Source: Bolinopsis microptera
Taxonomy: Eukaryota; Ctenophora; Tentaculata; Lobata; Bolinopsidae
NCBI RefSeq assembly: GCF_026151205.1
Contig: NC_087074.1
Location: 8,721,726-8,785,725 of the forward strand
Length of the DNA: 64,000 nucleotides
Reading direction: 5' to 3'
In this document: positions 47,180 through 56,900 of the stretch, piece by piece
Layout: every line of letters begins with the position of its first letter
Position numbering within the stretch: position 1 is the stretch's first letter
The notes under the pieces: model-generated
Seen by the model: the letters and a program-made list of their open reading frames with translations, nothing else
Told to the model about the DNA's origin: nothing
The model's database searches: none
Position numbers and translations under genes: made by a program

Positions 47180-47333
47180 TAACCTTGGTGTGGTCACTCA
47201 ATATTCCAGCAAGCGCGCTGCTTCCTGGCAGTCTCAGACTACAAAGCTGTGTGATAAGACGCGCATTTCCATGCTCCCTCTCCCCTCTCCCTATGCCGCG
47301 CAATCGTCGAAATATATGGCCACACCAAGGTAA
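47180..47333. mobile_element. 154-bp MITE (TAACCTTGGTGTGG...)
   Basis: TAACCTTGGTGTGGTCA at the left and TGGCCACACCAAGGTAA at the right are inverted repeats of about 17 bp with two mismatches. The interior is GC-rich with GGGAGAGGGG-type text. It lies about 640 bp beyond the Spen stop, in its 3' flank. Confidence 0.7.
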
Positions 47334-47975
47334 AGTGACGTACTTATATACTATAATACATACTTTTAATAAGATTAATGAAAACAGTAAAATGTGCTGT
47401 GCTCGTGCAGCATTCGCAATTGCCAAGTATAACCAAAAACTTGAAAACACGAGCAAATAAATTACCTCTGCATATCGTATTAAAATAAACAGGCTTATAA
47501 TCGAAACAACAAGATTGAGAGTAAAAACGATGATTAAAAACTCGCTAAAACAAAAAATAATCGATCTCAATCCGGTTAAAGTAATCATTCGAATCGCACC
47601 ATGATATTAAAACCGTAGACCGCTTTTTTTAATAATATCTAAACAGTTGCGATGACGATGAGGAGATACCCACAATCTCCAGCTCCCTCGATCAGTTCTG
47701 GACAAAACTGCTTCATATGGGTCTGTGTGAAATCACATGGCGGGAAAATGTGCAGCACGTAGGGCGAGGATTGATCTGGGATAAGGATGGGTGCGAGTGA
47801 GTAACATTAAAGTATTGAGTAAATATACAAAATATTTGTTGCTTTCTTCAGCGTTGTTTGACACTAGAAAGCAAAGCACAATAAAAGAATCAACATTTTA
47901 AGAAAGAAAGAAACCATTTCCCCTATTTCTTGGTTTTCACAACATATTGTTCTAGCGCCAGTCCACTACGTTTCA

Positions 47976-50900
47976 CTAACCTGGTACGGGAAGGTTGATG
48001 ATACCAGCTGCTTGCTTGCTCTCCAGGTAAGCTATAAAGCCATGTTGGAGAGTTGTAGTCTGATTGCTGACACTTATAGGGTCGGTACCGTGGGGGAGTG
48101 CTAACATCATGCACCACTGCCCTTCGTGCTGAAAGTATTTTCACATTATAAACACAAATATAACTCAAATAATCAAGAAAATGAATTTAATGATTTGGGC
48201 CGGGATAATCTCCATTTTGGGATTTCTAGGATAAATGTGGACAATAAAAAACACGTAAAATTGTTTACTATTTTCGCTATTAATATGTCTTCTGACTACT
48301 GACTACTGCACTGACTATACATATATGCCGATAATCTTCACCCATACATTGTACAAAGATAATGTAAATCACCCATTTCAATACAATAACCAACCAACCT
48401 GCATGCGTTTCTGAACACCTTCAATCTGGTTAGGTTCGAGTCTCATTCTCTGTGCGATTCTCATTGGACCAGGCCCGAGGTTGGGAAGCGCGTTTATAGC
48501 TCCTTCAGCAATACCTGCACTACCCGACAAGAAGTGTAGCTGAAATGTAACAGGAATGAAGAGAGGTGCTGGTTGTAATTACATAATTGATACAAGAGAA
48601 ACTAGGGGCTTGGAGAATATTGAAAATGAAACATGTTCAGAATGAATGTGCTAATACTAAATAGTAATACTATACCTCAACATTCTTATTGATTAAATTC
48701 ACCTGAACATTAGCCGTGTCATTCTTGAGAGCAATTGATCCGTTCCACATAATGGGATACTTTCTGAGGAGACCCAGCAATTCTTTACTTTGGGTCATCT
48801 GAATGGGGGGAGGTGGAAGGAGGGGCTGGACAACAGCAGGAGGTATTGGGATCATTGTTTGGACCATGGCGGGGGGAGGAGCTAAAACTTCATTCTCTCC
48901 CGGACTATATCTCTCTGATGGTAGCGGTTGAACTGCGCTTATCGTGTTCAGCTGTACCTGGAGATGCACGTGAGACTTTAAGTTTGCGGATACTCAAAAG
49001 GGGCCACATTGTTATGACACGTGACAGCTATTTACACATTAGATTGAGCGATGCTGTAAGCTGATTAAGCTAACCTGTCCGTTAGTGCTGTCTGATATTA
49101 TTTTAGCGATCCTATCAAGAGCGGTATCTGCAACTGGGACCTGATCTGGATCCTGTTGCTTTGGTTCGCCGTTGCCATGGTTACCAACATCTATCTCGCC
49201 ATCACTGGTTCCAGATGAGGAACTTGAGCTGAAGATATTCGAGTTCGTTAACTTTCCTTACTGTATCAGAAATTTTACTAAATTAGGAAAAAGTAAGAAA
49301 AAAGCCAGTAATACTAATGTCATGAAATTTAGGAGCGATAAAGTACTGACCTGTCTTCAGAAGAATCTTCAGTAGAATCTTTCGAATGCTTCCTTTTCCT
49401 CTTCCTCTTGTCCTTATCACTCTTCTCCCGTTTGCTCCGTTCTCTACTTCCTGATCCATCTCTATCAGTTCGCCTCTGATTCTTCTTCTGCCTGGACTTC
49501 TCTACTCGTCTCATTGCGATGAGCGAGTTCAGGATTTCTTCCTCTTCCTCGCTCAAAGTACTCCGTCTGTCCTTCTTCCTCTTATCACGCCCCTCGCCCC
49601 CTCTATCACGTGGAGATCCCACGCGTGAGTCTCTGCGCGCTTCTGCACGTGAGCTTCCACGTGAGTCCCTTTTACTGTCTCCCTTAAAATTCTTCTTATC
49701 CCAGTCATTATCCATCATAGAGTTAACAGACCGACCACCAGAACTTCTCTGAGTGTAGAAGTCCTTGCTCCTTTCTGAGTCCTTGTATTTAGAGTATTTG
49801 CTTGTAGGAGAGCCACCTGGTGATGGGGATCTTTGTGTTGGTTTCTTTGACAGTCTCTTCATGTTCGAGTGATTGAAGTCTACCCGCTCTGAAGGTCGTT
49901 CTCGAGAACTGTTCCTAGAGTCACGGATGTGACGTGCAAGTTCCCTCTCCTCGCTGTTGTAACGAGATGATACTACACGATTTATCTTCTCGTCTCGTCC
50001 ACCTCCTCGACCAGATGCGGAGGTTGCTCGATCTCTGTCTATCCGACCTTCATCGCTGTATTTCCGTGGCAAAGCCTTGCCTTTACCCTTCCAGTCGTTA
50101 TCAAATGATCTGCGGGGTCTCCTGTCCACTGGACCTGGAGACCGGTCCGTTCTGCCGCGTAGAACAGGAGGAGGGGATGGAGTGATGTCTCTCACGTTCC
50201 TGGACGCTGTTCTTTCTACTCTCTGAGGATTATTTCGAGCTTAAATTGAAGTTGAATAAATTTCAATACATTTGTAACTAAAAACAACTCCTAATGTAGT
50301 TAGCAATTTCAGTACATTTGTAACTAAAAACAACTCCTAATATTATATAGTTAGCGAACATTTTGTAAAACAAACCTCGAATCTCTTACTACTGCTGTAC
50401 TGAGAATCACGTCTCTCTGGTGAAGCGGGTTGCTTTCTGTCATAACTACCTCTACGGTCACCAACTTTAAAGTCATCATACTTCTTGTTGGTACGACTCT
50501 CCCTGAAAGCAGCGTCGAGTGTAAAAATAATGTAAAACTCAAGATGATTAGTTCTCCATAAAGTTGAGAGTAGTTGTTAGGCAAGAGGTTGAAGGTTAGT
50601 AAAATTAGCTCCTATCTCGCTAACAAACTAATAACAGAAATAATAAAATCACCTCTCAGTGGTTTGAGCGATCATGTCCATGTGGTACTTCATTAGTTGC
50701 TGGCTGGCTTTACACTGTTCGTAGTTCTTGTAAAACTCCTGGCACTCCTCGTGATTTGCAAAATCCACCTTGACCCGACCAGTTCTCCCAAGGCACCTGC
50801 CCCTCATGTTCTCGATAGCAAGTTGAGCGGACTCCGTGTCAGTGTAGGTACACAGCGCGGAACCCAGAGTCTGGTTGTACGTCATCCTGACCAGCTCTCC

Positions 50901-53900
50901 AAACTTACCAAACTCGTGTTCAACCTTACTTTCGGGACATTGTCTGTCTATTTCCATTGCCATCACAGTGTTGGTCTGACATCCCTTACCGTAACCAATC
51001 TGGTGGAGTAAATCGTATTAAATCGTATAAAAATCCGGTGACAATAACGATGTGACATTGATTTCAAGATGGAAGAATAGCTGGCGGGGATGAGCAACTG
51101 CTTACCTTCATGCATCTTTCATGTAGGGTCTCCTCATTTAGGTACTTCTTGGCTGCACAAGCTGATTTAAGATCGTAGTATCTAATGAACGCGTAGGGAT
51201 AGCCCTTATCGGACTCTTTAATATCGATGCACTGCAAGTAGTTTTGTTATCAATTTGATTTCATAACCAGGCCAGGATAACTGTAAATAAATGGACATAG
51301 CTGTCGACCTAGGTTTTTTCTATATTTGAAGTAACTTGCCTCAATGTCGCCATAGCGCTTAAACAACGACATCAGGTCTTTATACCGAACGTTTCCACTC
51401 AAATTTCCGACAAATAAAGTACTGCTTGCTCCTTCATCTGTAACAAGATCGTCGCTGTGTCTTCGAGTGATCTCATGTGAAAAACGACGAGCTGCAGCTG
51501 GTGGTTCTCTTCGAGGTTCCTCCACAGGATCTCTCCTCGTGTCGTCGTTGGAAGTGTCAGGGTAGGATGTGTATGCATCTTTGTCTGAAGATAATCAGTG
51601 TTACAACTGTTTAGGGGGGGGTCCACGTTAAAAAAAGTTAAAAAAGTTAAACTAATTAATGTTAAATTTCAAAATTCAGGCTTAGAAAGTTTAACTTTTT
51701 TAACATAAATTCAAATTTGGGTTGACATTGCAATGGAGTGAATATTCTAGACTAGTTTACTTTTAGGTCATGCGTTGGTATTTTTGTTCATTAGTCATTA
51801 CATGTAGGAATATAGGAATGCCCATGACAAGAGTAAAACAGTCATATAACATAGGTACAACCGATAAATAATTGATACATTTGATCATTACAATAATAAA
51901 TTATAATTCATAGAAATATAAACAGCTGATTCATAAATAATTTAAAAAAAACAACAGATTCCATTCACAGTGTCAACACTGAAAATAGGGCTATGATAAT
52001 CTATATCATTAAATCTAGTGATACTAATCGTAATGAATTAATAACTGAATAAAATTCTAATGATGTTTCAATGTAAAAGTTATCGCTCAAACAATTTGTC
52101 AATATATTATATTACAAAATTAAAAAACAGTGTCAATGAAGTAAAAATTTTACAGGTGTTACTGTAATAACGTAAATAAAAGAACTTGAGGTTCTAATTT
52201 GAAGTTACTTATATCATTTAACCTGAATATAAAAGTCTATCATTAAAATAATTTTCACTATAGTGCAGCCGAGTCCTTATCGTCGTTCATATATTTTAGA
52301 ACTTCACTTGTAATACGATTAACATCACACGGTTGAGGAATCTTCATTATATCACGACATACATCATTATTCAGTAATGATGAGGAGAAAGCGAGGATTA
52401 TTAAGGAGTACTTTGAAGCTGAGTTCAACGACGCTGATGAGCCTACCCTTCCTGCCTTCCTTGACCCCCCATCTAGCCTTAACAGTCCCATCACCGTTGC
52501 AGAGATAGAGAGAGCCATCAGTAAACTCAATTCTGGTAAAGCAGTGGGTATTGATAAAGTTCCTGGCGAGGTCATGAAAGCCCTGAACAACCCCCTCCTT
52601 CATGAAGAGCTGGCTAATGTGTTCAACGAGTCTTTCGAGAAAAACATTCACATTGAAGCAATAGGAGCAGGCATCCTCACACCACTGGCTAAGCCTGGTA
52701 AAACTCGTGGCCCAGTTAAGTCGATACGACCATTGCAATTGACCCTGCTGAATGTTTCTAGAAAGATCCTGTCACTGATAGTGCTAAACAGAATAGAGAG
52801 AGCTGTGGACAACTTCACCGGACCGTTCCAAGCTGCCTACAAAGCTGGCAGGAGCTGTGCCGACCTAGTTTGGGCACAGAGCATGCTCATATCTGTAGTA
52901 ATGAAGAAGGAGTTTGAATGGAACAAAGTGAGTATCGACATGTCAGCTGCCTTCAATACCATCCGCAGAGGTACAACAATCAGACTACTAGAAGCTGCAG
53001 GATGCTCCAGAGACGACCTGAGGCTTGTACAATACCTCATGGCTAACACCACTCTAGTAGTCAGAGTGTGTTCTACTGACTCAGAGATGTTCTCTTTCAA
53101 CATAGGAGCCTCCCAAGGAGACAGCACAGCTGGTAAATTGTTTACCCTCAATCTAGCTGGAGCTGTAGCCTGTAGTGCACATAAGAGCAGTCCTCCCCTC
53201 AAGACCCAACCCTCCGATAGCCGATAACCACATGCCTCTTGAGTCCGGCTATTCAGACGATGTAGAGGAGATAGGTGAAGATATGGAGGAGTTACAGGAT
53301 ATCTTTCAGATCTCCAAGAATATTCTCAGTGAATGGAGTCTCTTTGTCAATGACACAAAGACAAAGTTTACCAGAGTGTATTTAGAAGAAGTTGGTGCCT
53401 GTGACGAGTGGGATAATGAACTAAGAGGAAAAGAGGAGTGGAGAAACGAGACGCTTCTTGGTACTAAGCTTGGATCAGAGCAGGATGTTACTAATAAAAT
53501 AAATAAAGCTAACTCTGCCTTCTGGTCATTTGACAAGCTGTGGTGCCAGGGATCAGAGAGGAGTCAGATAACTGAGAAGAGAAAGATCAAACTCTACGAC
53601 TCACTAGTAGTATCAGTGCTCCTGTACAACTGCTACTGCTGGGCCGTACCTCAGCATGTTCTAGAGTCTGTAGATGTTCTTCAGAGGAAGCACCTCAAGC
53701 GCATCCTACACACATATTGGCCTAGCTCAATATCTAACAAGGCCCTCTACGCTCGTACCCAGACCAGGCCCCTTTCCGAGAGAGTGGAAAAGGCACGGTG
53801 GACAATGCTAGGTCATGTTCTACGCAGTGACAACGACACACCTGCCTACCAGTCTCTGTTATTTGCTACACTAGGATGTCAAACACTAAAGGGACGAGTG

Positions 53901-56900
53901 GGTAGACACAGGACTAATTTGTATGATATTATTGTGAAAAGGACCTATTTAAGAGACAAATTTATTTAAAAAATGAAGATGATTTTACCAACTTAGTGAA
54001 CTTAGCAAGAGATAGAGTAGGATGGAGGAGTTTATTTACTTTGAGACATATTGAACGAATGAGTCTTCGTAAGCGTAAATAGGCCAGCACTTTGCTGAGC
54101 CTCTTTAGGTGCTCTTTTGTTTATAGATGTTATTATATTATATAACTGGCTAAATGGCTCTTTAGATTATGAGAGCATCTATGTTTTGAAACAGAACTTC
54201 GATCTGGTTGTTTCACTTTCACACACCCCAATAGGTTCTTTACCTGCTTTAAGACTTCAGGGACTTCATTTTCAATATCTTCCGCGCTATCAATTACATT
54301 TAGATATTTTTTTGAATCCTGATTATTTTTTCCCGATCCATGACTCAAGTGCCGAAGGCACAAAAGAGTCAAGGACAAGGGTTAGCGATCGAGGTTTTTT
54401 TGGGATATGGTAGCTTTGCGACCGTACCTGCGTGCGAGCGTGCGTGTCTGCGTACGTTTCGCCCACGTGTCTGCCTGCACAAAGTTATTTTGCGCGAAAA
54501 TCTGAATTAAACAATTGTTGGCGCGCGGTGCTGAAATGTTCAAGTACATTGTTAATTTCATCATGTACGCATCCCGCTAGGGACTAATTGATAGCATATT
54601 ATTATTATTTTGAGTTAGTATTACTATTTTGCACAGATCCGTGTCAGGTTGCATAAACAATAAACATATGGTTACATAGAAATATACACGATTTTCAAAT
54701 TAAATATGGAATTATATCAACAGGGCGGCGCTCGGCCTGTCACTCCGCCATATCTGCATGCTTATAAACAGTAAAGACTGGGGTCCACAGGTGGTATGGA
54801 ATATGATCAAATACTCCATCACGGATCGGGAAATTGAGCGGCCATCCACAAAAGAAAAGCGGCCGCATTTCTTGTTTATTTCATTCAACGATCTATGCAC
54901 AAGTTCCTCATCGTCACAACTTTTCAAATTGCTTGGACCTAGTGATCTAGTTATCTCTAGCATTACCGCAATGTGGGAAATAAAGGCAAAAGAATGCTTC
55001 CCTGTCACATTTGAATGGACATAATTAGTAGACAGCTTTCCTTGTATTTTTGGAATAGATTGAATAGTTTCCGATGACAAGATTGGTTTCACTCTAGCTA
55101 TTGGGCATGGCTGATGCACAGTATTCTGCACCACATCATCTGTACTCTTTGTTCCATTCTGACATTCCGGGGTAGGTAAAATACTCATCATCCGTGATCC
55201 GACGAGGTCTTTTCTTAGATTTTAGTCTTAATACCCGCTCCATGGATCGCACAATTGATAACGTAGGACACCTGGATTTTTTTCCTCCGAAAATATTGTA
55301 TATATTCTGTAGGCAAGCTTCCTCTAAAGAACACCCAAGTCTGAATAAAACCCGTTGAATTGCTTTGGCCTTGATAATCTGGCCAGGTACCATGTCGTTA
55401 CACTTCCACAATTCAATTTCAAAATTCGTCCTGACCGTGCATCTATCTTTAATCGTTTCGGCATCGAGCGCCTTTCTTCCGGATTTCTCCTTAAAAAGTT
55501 TGTTTTTCGGCGTGGAAGTGCCATCTTCTGTGGCGAATCTTGTAGAAAGTTTGTTTAAAACAGTCTCTTTCTTCGCAATTACAGGCTTATCACCTTTTCC
55601 ATCGTGTACTGGCAGTCTAATTGTACTCAGAGAACTTGTTGGAGGAGTATTTCTAGAGTTCAATTTGTCCCGATTTCCCTGCTGATTCTCATTCTTGATT
55701 GCAGTTCCACCTTCAATGAGTCGTGTAGACAACTTGTTAAGTGCTGTTTTCTTGAATCAGCAGCCCTTTTTGAAGTGTTGACAACAACTGATACGTCCTC
55801 AGTAGATGGTTCGGGTACAGGGATTACAGCTGGAGGAAGCTCCGGAGTATCAATACCTGATGATGTGTCCTCAGTAGATGGTTCGGGTACAGGGATTACA
55901 GCTACAGGAACCCTTCAATCGAATGAGCGACTCTCCTGATGCCTTCGCTAAATTGCAACGTAAACATCTGTCGTATGTGAGACTTTCCATAACCCTTCCG
56001 CACTTACACCGCCAAGCCATATTCTTTTTTCGTATTATATGAATGATTATATTAGTAAATTATACAATTGTGTGTATATATAGATACAAGGTGTTTTTTT
56101 TTGTAGAGTTATCAAATCAGTTACAACTACAGAAAACAATTGCAAGAGCGAGGTACTACTAGTACTAAAGGTCAACACTCATAATTGAGTTTAATTTGGG
56201 TAATTATGTTAAAATTTGAACCGATTAGTCAGCCAAAATCTGATTTTTAATTTATGTTAAAAAAGTTAAAAAAGTTAAAGTAATTAATGTTAAATTCCAA
56301 AATCTCGATCTTAGAATTTAACTTTTTTAACGTGGACCCCCCCCCCTGTTTAGTGTTTAGCTTAAATCAAATGCCCATCCAGCGAGGCAAAACTTGGTAC
56401 AGTCAATTGATGCAGGTTTTTAAATGCACAAATATAATAATTTTGATACCTTTGACAAGCTCTAAATCGAGTGTTTTTCCAAACAGCATTTTTCGGTTCA
56501 GCTCATCGAAGGCCATGTGAGCCACTTGAGAACTGAAAAGGGTAAATATGAAAATAGGAAATTGAGAAAACAGGCACTCGCTAAAGCAGCAATTCAATGA
56601 TTAATCAAATGATCGCTTCTTACAAAATCGAGGAAAACAGTGTGGAAATGCGGTGGGTGAATTATATGAAACTGGGATCATTTCGTAAAATTTGTCGATA
56701 CACACGTAAACCAACAACTCTTACCTTTTAGAGATGTTCTATGATTATACTTAATAAACAAAGTTCCAGAGAATAAAAAGGAGCGCAGAAGTGTTGAAGA
56801 TTTAAGAACAAAGATTTTAAATAAAGAAAGGTCTTTCTGGACTCGTCTCGGTACAATGATATGATATTTCTTTGGCAATAAGTCCGGTCTTTGAAACTCA

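Larger units (their letters stand above)
51614..56346. mobile_element. 4.73-kb DNA transposon filling a Spen intron
   Basis: Outer ends are (G)8TCCACGTTAAAAAA on the left and the reverse complement, with (C)10, on the right. A perfect 6-bp direct repeat, TGTTTA, flanks them (51608-51613, 56347-56352). Next to each outer end lies a ~75-bp module (GTTAAAAAAGTTAAA...ATTAATGTTAAAT...TTTAACTTTTTTAAC) that is itself self-complementary and is present in DIRECT orientation at both ends. The element occupies all but about 130 bp of the 4.87-kb intron between Spen exons 5 and 6 and stops 29 bp from the 3' splice site. It contains a LINE copy (+) and a decayed unidentified coding region (-). A 6-bp TSD is seen in a few superfamilies (for example Dada, IS3EU, Polinton); none can be assigned. 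Confidence 0.88.

Noticed and set aside
52258-52377. Minus-strand open segment as a terminal exon of a host gene
   Set aside because: It has no acceptor at its start and lies inside the transposon next to the LINE truncation point.
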